Made by a program: the position numbers and the translations under genes. Under the pieces are notes generated by a model. The model was given only the letters and a program-made list of their open reading frames with translations, made no database searches and was not told the DNA's origin. 64,000 bases of DNA from Methylophilus sp. 14 (lineage in GTDB: Bacteria > Pseudomonadota > Gammaproteobacteria > Burkholderiales > Methylophilaceae). The DNA lies in the NCBI RefSeq assembly GCF_015354345.1, contig NZ_JADKYS010000001.1, positions 682,001-746,000 of the forward strand, in the 5' to 3' direction. Below are positions 28,370 through 36,963 of this stretch, one piece after another; the stretch's first letter is position 1, and every line of letters starts with the position of its first letter.

Positions 28370-28687
28370 ATGCAGATTATATTAATACTATTACTTGGAT
28401 TTGCTCTGCCAGCATATGCTCATGGAGAGGATGCTTTTACTTCTCTTTTTCTACAGCTTTTTGCTGTGGTCGGTACATTTATACTACTGGCTGTTGTGCC
28501 AGGCTTAAAGCGATACTCTTCAATTGGTGTGATAGGTTGTTTGTTAGGCGTTGCGGTGTCTTGGATATTAACTGCAGATATCCCTTTTTCGGATAATCAA
28601 ACCTTGATCACGATTATAAGTGTTGCAATGCCTTTAGGGTTCGCGGCTATTGCCATTTTCTTGGCCAAGAGTCGCGCTGGAACCTAA
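28370..28687 (+). CDS. Small membrane protein of unknown function
   Basis: A 105-residue hydrophobic protein with about three membrane helices. The first (MQIILILLLGFALPAYAHG) may be a cleaved signal peptide. A charged C-terminal tail (LAKSRAGT) closes it. GAGAAG lies 8 bases before the ATG. I do not recognise the family. It stands alone between tRNA debris and the PEP-CTERM genes. Its last four codons fall inside a 70-base repeat shared with 29751-29819. Confidence 0.55.
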   Translation: MQIILILLLGFALPAYAHGEDAFTSLFLQLFAVVGTFILLAVVPGLKRYSSIGVIGCLLGVAVSWILTADIPFSDNQTLITIISVAMPLGFAAIAIFLAKSRAGT

Positions 28688-28744
28688 ATCCAATGTACGC
28701 AACAAACAATAAAGGCCGGTTATCCCGGCCTTTTGCTCATCAAG
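28675..28744. repeat. Direct repeat copy 1 containing a terminator
   Basis: About 70 bases nearly identical to 29751-29819, including CGCTGGAACCTAAATCCA and the AAAGGCCGG...CCGGCCTTT hairpin. It forms the downstream edge of the first PEP-CTERM module. Confidence 0.85.
28711..28734. terminator. Bidirectional terminator, small membrane protein / PEP-CTERM gene 1
   Basis: AAAGGCCGG and CCGGCCTTT form a 9-bp stem with a short loop and T/A flanks, between two converging genes. Confidence 0.85.
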
Positions 28745-28750
28745 CTCTAA

Positions 28751-29488
28751 TTACGCTCGCTTCTTACGATGTACAGCAACACCCAGCAAGCCTAGACCTG
28801 CTAAAAGCATAGCTAAGTTTTCTGGTTCAGGCACTGTGGTTATTTGGCCAGGGCTGACAAACCAAGCGTACATTCGATAGTTGGTTTTACTAAGAGTCTG
28901 TTGGTTGCCATCGCTTGTGAAAAAGAACCATGCTTCATTAGAGTTAGCACTCGATTCTGTTCCAGACCAATAAACATCAAACTGTTCGTTATCAAAAGTA
29001 GTCGTGTCAGGTAGTGTCTGGAAAGCTACACCGTTAAGCTCTTGATAAAATAACTCTGACATTTCATCGCCCGCTACAACACCATTAGTAGTTGAATTCC
29101 AGCCGCCGTTCGTATTGGCAACGGTTGGTAACCTCCAATCGTTGCTACCACCGTAACTAATGCTATTGAGGTAGTTGCCAAATGCAATAGCTCCAAACCA
29201 AGAGATTTGACCATATCTGCTGATAGCATTGAACTCAAAGTCCGCGGCGCTTAATGTGTAAGTACTGGTTTGATTCGCTGCAATAATATTGTTAACCAAG
29301 TTGTCAAAGCCTTGATCCACAATCATGCTATAGATTAAGTTCGCATCTTTTGTCCAGGTGACATCACTGACCGAGCTGTAAACTAAATCGACACCATTAG
29401 CATTGTATGAAGTGAGCGTTGCGTGAGCATTGAAACTAATTAATGCGATTGATGCTGCCAGGATTGTTTGTTTTATCGTTGAAACCAT
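28751..29488 (-). CDS. PEP-CTERM protein with DUF1566-like domain
   Basis: A 245-residue exported protein. The signal peptide (about 1-23) ends in FNAHA. The middle (about 30-210) resembles the DUF1566/Lcl C-terminal domain (DWRLPTV, YWSGTESS, AWFFFTSDGNQ, YAWFVSPG). The C-terminus is a PEP-CTERM sorting signal: VPEPENLAMLLAGLGLL, a hydrophobic helix, then HRKKRA. Exosortase cleaves such signals during export to the surface or into EPS. No exosortase gene is in this window. GGAGAGG precedes the ATG. Confidence 0.88.
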   Translation of the reverse strand: MVSTIKQTILAASIALISFNAHATLTSYNANGVDLVYSSVSDVTWTKDANLIYSMIVDQGFDNLVNNIIAANQTSTYTLSAADFEFNAISRYGQISWFGAIAFGNYLNSISYGGSNDWRLPTVANTNGGWNSTTNGVVAGDEMSELFYQELNGVAFQTLPDTTTFDNEQFDVYWSGTESSANSNEAWFFFTSDGNQQTLSKTNYRMYAWFVSPGQITTVPEPENLAMLLAGLGLLGVAVHRKKRA

Positions 29489-29750
29489 ACAACCACCTCT
29501 CCTAAGTTATTTTGATTATTGTTAAATGGCGTAATAACGCTATCGCGATTATGCCTAATTAAAATTAAAGCTGGAAGAAAAGCATCATAGTCCGAATGGG
29601 CTATTCGGTGGATGTCTTAGATGAGCAGGTCTAAGGGGTGACTTTTACTAAAGTGGGGTAACTTTGGGGGTAACAATTTGAATGTAATAGCCATTGTCAT
29701 TATAAATAAATGGTTTCAAGGCTAAGTTCTATTCGCACCGTGCCTGCCAG
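29489..29750 (-). promoter_or_regulatory. Upstream region of PEP-CTERM gene 1
   Basis: No gene. It holds a CATAAT -10-like box (29548-29553, minus strand) inside a block (29548-29582) almost identical to one at 30517-30550. Further upstream, 29636-29741 matches 30603-30696. The block lacks a good -35, which suggests activator-dependent transcription. Confidence 0.5.
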
Positions 29751-29819
29751 CGCTGGAACCTAAATCCAGTGCGCGCAACAAACAATAAAGGCCGGTTACC
29801 CGGCCTTTGATTCATCAAG
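29751..29819. repeat. Direct repeat copy 2 containing a terminator
   Basis: The second copy of the 70-base repeat at 28675-28744, differing at a few positions. It includes the terminator of PEP-CTERM gene 2. The bases around its start could encode ASAGT and a stop, echoing the RAGT end of the small membrane protein. Confidence 0.8.
29787..29808 (-). terminator. Terminator of PEP-CTERM gene 2
   Basis: AAAGGCCGG-TTA(C)-CCGGCCTTT hairpin, 14 bases past the stop of the leftward gene. Confidence 0.85.
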
Positions 29820-29822
29820 AAA

Positions 29823-30470
29823 TTATGCCTGTTTGTTACGGCGCACAGCGATGCTGAGCAGTCCTAAACCTGCCATAAGCATTGCTAGGTTTTCTGGCTC
29901 AGGTACTGTGGCGGCTGTAATTGTCGCAGAAAACTGCATATTTGGAACCCAATAACCTGACCAGTCACTATCCATAGTCAACGGATCAACTCCATATGAA
30001 TGTGAGTAGCGAAAGCTGCCAGATAAGCCACCATCTGATGTAGACCCTGCAAAATATCCATTACTTACGGGGTCTGTCACATTGGCGACCGTAAGATAAC
30101 CAATATAACTTCCTGTAGTTAAATGCGTATTTATGTTACTAAAAGATAATTCTTGGTATCCCCCTGCGTAGAAAATTGTATTGGAGTACAAGGCAGGGCC
30201 AACAGCCTTAGTACCATCCCAATCTGCAATTACTAAACTTAGATTACCTTGATTGCCACTTAGTATAAAGAAAGACCAGTCCGTTAATATACCAGTGGAG
30301 GTATTAAATACCTGTCCATAGCTGGTTGTGTCATCATCAGCTCCAAACCAAAATATGTCTGAATAGTCTCTTGTATTTGAGTAAACAGCTGCATTTGCTG
30401 AGGTTGTGAATGCTCCTACGAGCAAAGCCGCACAAATTAAAGCTTTAGATGTTGAAACTCTCGAAAACAT
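29823..30470 (-). CDS. PEP-CTERM sorting-domain protein
   Basis: A 215-residue exported protein. The signal peptide (about 1-27) ends in TTSANA. The middle is a beta-rich, Gly/Ser/Thr-rich region with no recognised domain. The C-terminal sorting signal VPEPENLAMLMAGLGLL with RRNKQA closes it, nearly identical to that of the neighbouring gene. The two bodies share no clear similarity, so only the sorting tag and flanks look duplicated. GGGAGATAACT precedes the ATG. Confidence 0.88.
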   Translation of the reverse strand: MFSRVSTSKALICAALLVGAFTTSANAAVYSNTRDYSDIFWFGADDDTTSYGQVFNTSTGILTDWSFFILSGNQGNLSLVIADWDGTKAVGPALYSNTIFYAGGYQELSFSNINTHLTTGSYIGYLTVANVTDPVSNGYFAGSTSDGGLSGSFRYSHSYGVDPLTMDSDWSGYWVPNMQFSATITAATVPEPENLAMLMAGLGLLSIAVRRNKQA

Positions 30471-30703
30471 AGTTATCTCCCTTATTTATTTTTATTACTA
30501 AGAAAAAAGCATGCCAATTATGCCTAATTTAAATGAAAGCTAGAAGAAAGTCGCGATAGCCCGAAAGGGCTATTTTGAGGTGTCTAAAGTGGGAAAGTTT
30601 TTGGGTGACTTTTACTGAAGTGGGGTAACTATTTGAATGTAATAGTCATTGTCATTATAAATAAAGGGTTCTAAGGCTAAGTTCTATTCGCACCGTTGAG
30701 TCG
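30471..30703 (-). promoter_or_regulatory. Upstream region of PEP-CTERM gene 2
   Basis: CATAAT (30517-30522 on the minus strand) with the conserved AGCTTT...AATTAGG block up to 30550, as upstream of gene 1. AGCCC-GAAA-GGGCT (30558-30571) is a small hairpin. 30603-30696 repeats 29636-29741. Confidence 0.5.
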
Positions 30704-32806
30704 TTAAATCGTCATGTCAGGCGCAATTGCCGCAGCGATCTGTTGTTGATTGTTAATGGTGCCGATATGGTGTGCCAATGCTTCGCTGAGTGGCATAGGG
30801 CGGTTTAAATAGAAGCCTTGGGCGTAAGCAACCCCCATGCCTTTCAGGCAGTCTAGGGTGGCCTCATCTTCGACATATTCGGCGATGGTTTGAATCTCCA
30901 TCGATTGCGCGACACTTTGGATGGCTTTGGCCATCGCCAGGTCAACTTTGTTGCTGGTGATGTCTTTGACGTAGGCACCATCCATTTTCAGGAAGTTGAC
31001 GGGTAAGTGTTTGAGGTAGCTGAATGATGACATGCCGCTACCAAAGTCGTCGAGCATGAAGCGTGTGCCCATTTTTTGCAGTTCTTTAATTAGCTTGATC
31101 GTATTGTCGATGTTAATGATGGCTGAGGTTTCTGTGACCTCGAAGCAGACATGGCTAGGAGAGATGTCATAGGTTTCAAAGCAATTCTGGATATAGGGTA
31201 GCAGTTGGGCGTCGCCTAATGACATGCCTGACAGGTTAATGCTGACGATGAAAGGATTCACGCTGGACTGCATTTTAAACAGCGGTTGCAGTGCCATAAA
31301 GGCATGCTGAATCACCCAGCGGTCTATCTTGGTCATGAGGTTGTAACGCTCTGCGGAGGGCAGGAACTCAGCCGGGGGGATGATGCCGCCGTGTTCGTCG
31401 CGTTTGCGAATCAGGATTTCGTAGAAGGGGGGTAATTCTTTTTGTTGCAGCGGGAAGATGCCCTGGCAGTAAAGCACAAAGTCATTGTGCTCAATGGCTT
31501 CGTTAATGCGGAGCACCCACTCCATTTCAACATGGCGCTTAAGCAAGACGTCATCTTCCGGATGGAACAGGTGGATCTGGTTGCGGCCATTGTCTTTTGC
31601 TACGTAGCAGGCGGCGTCGGCATGGCGGGTGATTTCACCTACATCTTTTAAAGCAGTGGTGATTTCGACTATGCCAATACTGATGCCGGTCTGGAACAAG
31701 CGACCTTCATGCATGAAGCGGAAAGTTTCAACCATTTGCCGCAACTGGGCGGCAATTTCTATGGCTTTTTCAACCTGGCAGTAGCTCAGTAGTAGGCCGA
31801 ATTCGTCACCCCCCAGGCGTGCAAACGTGTCTTCTGCACGGATGCGCTGGCTGAGGATCATACTGATCTGGCGCAGCATTTCGTCCCCGGCCAGGTGACC
31901 GCAGGTATCGTTAATGACGCGGAACTGGTCGAGGTCCATGTAACAGAAGACATGGTTAGCACGATGCTGTTTTACATCTTGAAGTGCTTGTTGCAGCCGT
32001 CTTTCCAGCTCTTGGCGATTGACCAGGCCGGTGAGGGCGTCATGACGCGCCTGGTAGCGCAGTTGGGCTTGTGCGTCTTGAATGCGGTGTCGCATGTCAG
32101 CTTCAACATGCTGCATATCCCTGGAGATTTGGTTGATAGTACTTTGCAGCGATTTGATTTCCGGCAGGGTATTTTTGCCATGGCTGACTTGCTGGCCGCC
32201 GATCACAAACCGCTTGAGTGCCGACGTCATGTCACGAATCGGCTGGCTGATGGAGCGACTCACCCAACTCACGAGTATGGAGCACAGTATCAGTGCCAGC
32301 GTAATGTAGCCTACGTTTTTAATAAATGCCTGGCGATGGTCCTCAATCAGTGAGGCTTTGTCGATGGCGACAAACACATAGCCCAGCAAACGATGCGTAG
32401 ATTCAGTGGAAAATACTTTGACCATGGTGATGTCATGCGTGTTTTGCTGCATGACCATGGTGTCTTGCTGTGGCAATGTTTCGTTAATGCTGAAAGAGGT
32501 GCCCAGATTGGCGATGGTGTGATTATCGGCATCGGCAATAATCAGGGATAAATAGGGTTCCCGGTTGAGCTGGCTGGCTCTGAGCAAGCGGCCGATATAG
32601 TCCTGGCCATGCAACTCGGTTTGATTGTGTATCACCGCTGACAGGAATTTTGCGGTGGTCAGGGCATGCTGGCTGAGTTTGTCTTCTTCGTGTTGTAGTT
32701 GTTCTTTAAAGTCGAACAACAACAGAATACAGGAGAGCGCGAATACCGGCCCGATAACTAATAACAGTAATCTGGACTGGATACTTAAGTTTTGGAAAAA
32801 GTGCAT
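30704..32806 (-). CDS. GGDEF-EAL c-di-GMP protein with periplasmic sensor and HAMP
   Basis: A 700-residue inner-membrane protein. TM1 is at about 12-30, a periplasmic domain of some 135 residues follows, then TM2 at about 170-188 and HAMP. The GGDEF domain has an intact RLGGDEF. The EAL domain has the variant FYEILIR but keeps the other catalytic positions (NLSGMS, FEVTET, LDDFGSGMSS, LKMDGAYV, AEYVEDE, QGFYL). It is probably bifunctional or mainly a phosphodiesterase. It borders the PEP-CTERM genes, where c-di-GMP control of matrix export would make sense; that link is inference. Confidence 0.92.
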   Translation of the reverse strand: MHFFQNLSIQSRLLLLVIGPVFALSCILLLFDFKEQLQHEEDKLSQHALTTAKFLSAVIHNQTELHGQDYIGRLLRASQLNREPYLSLIIADADNHTIANLGTSFSINETLPQQDTMVMQQNTHDITMVKVFSTESTHRLLGYVFVAIDKASLIEDHRQAFIKNVGYITLALILCSILVSWVSRSISQPIRDMTSALKRFVIGGQQVSHGKNTLPEIKSLQSTINQISRDMQHVEADMRHRIQDAQAQLRYQARHDALTGLVNRQELERRLQQALQDVKQHRANHVFCYMDLDQFRVINDTCGHLAGDEMLRQISMILSQRIRAEDTFARLGGDEFGLLLSYCQVEKAIEIAAQLRQMVETFRFMHEGRLFQTGISIGIVEITTALKDVGEITRHADAACYVAKDNGRNQIHLFHPEDDVLLKRHVEMEWVLRINEAIEHNDFVLYCQGIFPLQQKELPPFYEILIRKRDEHGGIIPPAEFLPSAERYNLMTKIDRWVIQHAFMALQPLFKMQSSVNPFIVSINLSGMSLGDAQLLPYIQNCFETYDISPSHVCFEVTETSAIINIDNTIKLIKELQKMGTRFMLDDFGSGMSSFSYLKHLPVNFLKMDGAYVKDITSNKVDLAMAKAIQSVAQSMEIQTIAEYVEDEATLDCLKGMGVAYAQGFYLNRPMPLSEALAHHIGTINNQQQIAAAIAPDMTI

Positions 32807-33009
32807 GGATTCCAGGATGTCTGTTTAAATTGAACCAGCAGGCATATACACAGTCTGGCAGCAGCGCCATAGATTCCGATTCATGACATCCCCCCAGATT
32901 TCGTGTATAAGTCGCAATGATTATAACAGTAACAATTTTGCCAGCATGTAGCTTAAATGCGTCTAATTGTTAAGTTTTTTTATCATCAACCTAGTGTATT
33001 TGTTTTCTC

Positions 33010-33984
33010 ATGATACAGCAAATTTATATCACAGATTACCTGTCGGATGCCGCTGCCCAGCCCGTTGAGATGATTCAGTCACTGATTTCACAATGTCCTG
33101 TGTTGTTAAAAGCGCAATGGAAAGTCGGCTCGTTGCCGCCGCTTAAAACATTGTTCGACGAGCTGGTTGCGGCGGGGCACGCACCGGCAAGTGTGCCGGT
33201 GTCGGCGGTGCTGTCTGCGAGGCAACACTGGCCGCTGCGCCCGGCATTTTGCCTGCTGCCAGTGCATCTTGGCATGCGACGTGATACGTTTAGTTTGCAA
33301 GCGGTGGTGCCATTGTCAGCAGAGGTCTACGCCGCTTTGACGACGCGCTTGCAAACACACTTCTCTGATGATTTTGTCATACAGCAGGATGCCAGCCAAC
33401 GATTCTGGTGGATACAGCCGTTGCGCGATATGCAGGTGCAATGCCCATGGCCGCAGGATTGTTTGTATCAGGAGGCCTTTCAATGGCAACCGCAAGGGCC
33501 GGATGCGGCCGTGATCAGGCAGTGGACCAATGAAATACAAATGTTACTGCATCAGGCCGCACACGCCTCTGAAATAAGTGCCTGGCCAGCTGAGTTAAAC
33601 AGTTTATGGTTTACCAGTGTTAGCGATATCCCGGCCTGGCAACCTACTGCAGCACTGATTGCGGGGCAAGGCGAGGTATTTGACGGCCTGGAAGCCTGCG
33701 CATTGCCAGCCATACGGCCGTTGACTCTGGTCGCGATGTTGGCAGAAGCGCGCGCTCAGCAGGCCCTATGGATCGCAGATGCGTGGCAAACATGTGATTG
33801 GGCAGCGCTATCAAACGCCTTACAGGACGGTCGTATTTCAGCTTTGAAACTGGTATTGCCATTTGCCGAGCGCAGCGTTGAAGTGCATTATAAAAAACAA
33901 TTACGCTGGCAGTTCTGGCGAAAAACGCCCACTCTGGAAACCTTATTGCAACAACTTGAAGCCACGCTGATGAAAGCCAGCTAA
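33010..33984 (+). CDS. RpfE-type conserved protein
   Basis: A 324-residue soluble protein rich in Trp and Gln, with no signal peptide or catalytic motif that I recognise. Homologues are annotated as RpfE-type regulatory proteins and sit next to recJ in Xanthomonas and many betaproteobacteria. Here too recJ follows after about 34 bases, so the assignment rests mainly on neighbourhood plus protein character. FWRKTPTLETLLQQLE closes the protein. The function is unknown. Confidence 0.7.
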   Translation: MIQQIYITDYLSDAAAQPVEMIQSLISQCPVLLKAQWKVGSLPPLKTLFDELVAAGHAPASVPVSAVLSARQHWPLRPAFCLLPVHLGMRRDTFSLQAVVPLSAEVYAALTTRLQTHFSDDFVIQQDASQRFWWIQPLRDMQVQCPWPQDCLYQEAFQWQPQGPDAAVIRQWTNEIQMLLHQAAHASEISAWPAELNSLWFTSVSDIPAWQPTAALIAGQGEVFDGLEACALPAIRPLTLVAMLAEARAQQALWIADAWQTCDWAALSNALQDGRISALKLVLPFAERSVEVHYKKQLRWQFWRKTPTLETLLQQLEATLMKAS

Positions 33985-34018
33985 CAGACTGTTGTGCATG
34001 ACTCACAATGAACACAAG

Positions 34019-35704
34019 ATGAAAATTCACCAACGCGCTTATTCCGACACCACCTTTGCCGCGCTGCAGGCGCAAGGCTTGCCGCCTTTGCTAGCCAGGT
34101 TGCTGGCCGCGAGGGCGGTCACTGCCGAGGACTGGTTGTTGCAGGAGATGCCTCATTTGCTCAAGCCAGATGCCTTGACTGGCGCTGCTGACATGGCGCG
34201 GCAACTGGCCGATGCCATTGCGCAAAAGAAACGGCTTTTAATCGTTGGTGATTATGATGCAGATGGCGCCACAGCTACCGCTGTCGCCATGCGCGGCTTA
34301 CGTATGATGGGCGCGGTAGTCGATTTTCTGGTGCCTAACCGCTTTGAATATGGCTATGGCCTGACGCCTGAAATTGTAGCGCTGGCGGCACAACAGCAAC
34401 CAGACATTATTCTAACCGTGGATAACGGCATTGCCAGCATCGATGGTGTGGCTGCGGCCAAAGCCCTGGGCTTGCAGGTGCTCATTACCGACCACCACTT
34501 GCCTGCCGAGCAAACCCCGGCCGCAGATGGCATCGTGAACCCGAATCAACGAGGGTGTGATTTCCCCAGCAAACACCTGGCAGGCGTAGGGGTGATGTTT
34601 TATGTGCTAATTGCCTTACGTGCCGAGCTCAAGCAACGGGGGCAAGTCAGCGACGAGGGCGTGCATTTGGGCAGCCTGCTCGATCTAGTGGCTTTGGGCA
34701 CCGTGGCCGATCTGGTGAAGCTGGACGCCAATAACCGTATCCTGGTCAGGCAAGGCCTCAAGCGAATCCGCCAGGGCCAGGCCAGCCCAGGTATCCTGGC
34801 TATTTTAAAGCTGGCCGGGCGTGATTTCTCGCAAGTCAGTGCGCAGGATTTGGGATTCTATGTCGGGCCCCGCCTCAATGCGGCGGGCAGGCTGGATGAT
34901 ATGACCATTGGCATCCGTTGCCTGTTGGCAGAAACACCGCAAGAGGCGATGCAATATGCGCAAAAACTGCATGTGCTCAACGCTGAGCGCAAGCAGATTG
35001 AAGCCGAAATGCAATGGGATGCGATGGCCGACCTAGCACAGGACTTTCGTGATGACCAATATACCATCAGCGTTTTTCAGCCGGACTGGCATCAAGGCGT
35101 GATCGGTATTTTGGCCTCGCGCATCAAAGAGCGCTTTCACCGGCCGGTGATTGCATTTGCCGATGCCGGGGATGGCTTGATCAAAGGCTCAGGACGTTCC
35201 ATCGCTGGTCTGCATCTGCGTGATGCGCTGGATCTGGTCACCAAGCAGCAGCCCGACCTGATTATCAAGTTTGGCGGCCATGCCATGGCTGCGGGGCTTA
35301 GTATCCGCGCTGATGATTTTGCGCGCTTTCAGCACACGTTTGAGCAGGTAGTGCAAAGCCTGATTGATGCTGAAATTTTGCAGGAAGTGCTGGAAACAGA
35401 TGGTGCATTGACGGCGCAAGAAATGACCATGCAAACCGCTGAGGTGATCGCGCATCAGGTATGGGGGCAGGGCTTTCCGCAGCCGGTGTTTTATGACACC
35501 TTTCAAGTGCTGCAGCAAAAGGTGCTAGGTGAAAAACACTTAAAGTTACGCCTGCAAAAACACAATCAGCAGTTCGATGCGATTTATTTTCAGCATGCCG
35601 AGCTTTTGCCTGAGCAGGTGGAGATCGCTTATGCCTTGCAGGTAAACGAGTTTAATGGCGCACGCAATTTGCAGTTGCAAGTGGTGCATGCTGTGACGAC
35701 TTGA
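34019..35704 (+). CDS. recJ: Single-strand-specific exonuclease RecJ
   Basis: A RecJ of about 561 residues, a 5'-3' ssDNA exonuclease of recombination and mismatch repair. The DHH-family motifs are LLIVGDYDADGATATA, ILTVDNGIASIDG and VLITDHHLPAEQ. The DHHA1 domain has GSGRSIAGLHLRDAL and KFGGHAMAAGLSI. The C-terminal OB domain follows. The start could also be the ATG at 33998; neither has a clear Shine-Dalgarno. Confidence 0.95.
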   Translation: MKIHQRAYSDTTFAALQAQGLPPLLARLLAARAVTAEDWLLQEMPHLLKPDALTGAADMARQLADAIAQKKRLLIVGDYDADGATATAVAMRGLRMMGAVVDFLVPNRFEYGYGLTPEIVALAAQQQPDIILTVDNGIASIDGVAAAKALGLQVLITDHHLPAEQTPAADGIVNPNQRGCDFPSKHLAGVGVMFYVLIALRAELKQRGQVSDEGVHLGSLLDLVALGTVADLVKLDANNRILVRQGLKRIRQGQASPGILAILKLAGRDFSQVSAQDLGFYVGPRLNAAGRLDDMTIGIRCLLAETPQEAMQYAQKLHVLNAERKQIEAEMQWDAMADLAQDFRDDQYTISVFQPDWHQGVIGILASRIKERFHRPVIAFADAGDGLIKGSGRSIAGLHLRDALDLVTKQQPDLIIKFGGHAMAAGLSIRADDFARFQHTFEQVVQSLIDAEILQEVLETDGALTAQEMTMQTAEVIAHQVWGQGFPQPVFYDTFQVLQQKVLGEKHLKLRLQKHNQQFDAIYFQHAELLPEQVEIAYALQVNEFNGARNLQLQVVHAVTT

Positions 35705-35780
35705 GTGCGCTAATTACATTTAGCCTTAGAGTCCACGCCCTAAATACGGTAAAATACAGCCTTCATTCAAGAGGTTAAGC

Positions 35781-36887
35781 ATGGCTCGCCCATTTAAATC
35801 CCCCAAAGCCACTTCTGCGGCACGTCCACCCAAAGCGCCACCAGCCGCACCGGTAGAGGCTGGCGATGCAGAGGCACCAGCCGCGTCGCGTTCTGGTCAG
35901 CGTTTACACAAGTTGCTAGCGCTGGCAGGCTTTGGCTCACGCCGCGATATGGAAACGCTGATCGAGAGTGGCCGTATCACCATTAATGGCCAGGTAGCCC
36001 AGGTTGGCGCGGTAGTGGATGAGCATGATATTGTCCGCCTGGATAGTCGTATTTTGCACTTGCCATTTGAGGCAGAACTGCCGCAGGTGTTGCTCTACCA
36101 CAAACCAGAAGGCGAACTGGTCAGCCAGGATGACCCCGAAGGTCGTGCCACGGTATTCGATAAGTTGCCACGCATCAAACAAGGTAAATGGATTGCCATT
36201 GGCCGTCTGGATATGAACACCAGCGGTTTGCTGATTTTTACCAATTCTGGCGAACTGGCAAACCGTTTTATGCACCCACGCTATGAAGTGGAGCGTGAGT
36301 ACGCTGTGCGTATTCTGGGCGAGCTGAATCCAGAGCAGATGTCACAACTGACACAAGGCATTGAGCTGGAGGATGGCCCGGCCAACTTTGAGAGCATTTA
36401 TGCGAGCGGTGGCGAAGGTGCCAACAAATGGTACCAGGTGGTGATTAAAGAAGGTCGTAACCGCGAGGTGCGCCGTTTATTCGAGGCTTTCCATTTGCCA
36501 GTCAGCCGCTTGATGCGCGTGCGTTTTGGCCCGGTGGCGCTGCCACCCCGCCTCAAGCGTGGCACCATGCTCAAGCTGGAGCAAAAACAAGTGGTGGCTT
36601 TGCTGGAATGGGCTGGTTTGCCGGTGCCACGTAAACCGCTCAAACAATTGAGCCCGCATGAAAAAGACCGCGCGACCCGTGTTTTTGTGCCTAAAGTCCG
36701 TAAACAGCGTCGTAGTTTGTTAGAGGCTGCTAACGCTCCTGCAACGCCTGAGCAGCGTCCGGCGCGTGCGCCAACCGCTAACCGCCGTATCCGCCAGGAT
36801 GCCGACTTGAAGCAGGCTTCCATGCAGAATGCGCGCGTCAATACTGGTGCTAAAAAGCGTAGTGACCGCAATCGCGGCCGCGGGTAA
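35781..36887 (+). CDS. rluB: 23S rRNA pseudouridine synthase RluB
   Basis: A 368-residue enzyme that isomerises a uridine in 23S rRNA (U2605 in E. coli). An Ala/Pro-rich N-terminal lead is followed by an S4 domain (RLHKLLALAGFGSRRDME) and the catalytic core with Asp in AIGRLDMNTSGLLIFTN. EGRNREVRRLFEA and LMRVRFGPVALP are RsuA/RluB hallmarks. A basic C-terminal tail of about 75 residues is typical of betaproteobacterial RluB. A bidirectional terminator follows. Confidence 0.93.
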   Translation: MARPFKSPKATSAARPPKAPPAAPVEAGDAEAPAASRSGQRLHKLLALAGFGSRRDMETLIESGRITINGQVAQVGAVVDEHDIVRLDSRILHLPFEAELPQVLLYHKPEGELVSQDDPEGRATVFDKLPRIKQGKWIAIGRLDMNTSGLLIFTNSGELANRFMHPRYEVEREYAVRILGELNPEQMSQLTQGIELEDGPANFESIYASGGEGANKWYQVVIKEGRNREVRRLFEAFHLPVSRLMRVRFGPVALPPRLKRGTMLKLEQKQVVALLEWAGLPVPRKPLKQLSPHEKDRATRVFVPKVRKQRRSLLEAANAPATPEQRPARAPTANRRIRQDADLKQASMQNARVNTGAKKRSDRNRGRG

Positions 36888-36916
36888 GTATTAAAACGGC
36901 TTTGATCGTTACCAAT

Positions 36917-36950
36917 AAAAAAGCACTTCTTAACGAAGTGCTTTTTTTAT
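36917..36950. terminator. Bidirectional terminator rluB / prmB
   Basis: AAAAAAGCACTTC and GAAGTGCTTTTTT form a 13-bp stem with a 5-base loop between converging genes. Confidence 0.92.
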
Positions 36951-36963
36951 AAAGGGCATCGCT

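Noticed and set aside
28751-30470. An exosortase or EPS locus with the PEP-CTERM genes
   Set aside because: No exosortase, PrsK/PrsR or glycosyltransferase gene lies in the window.
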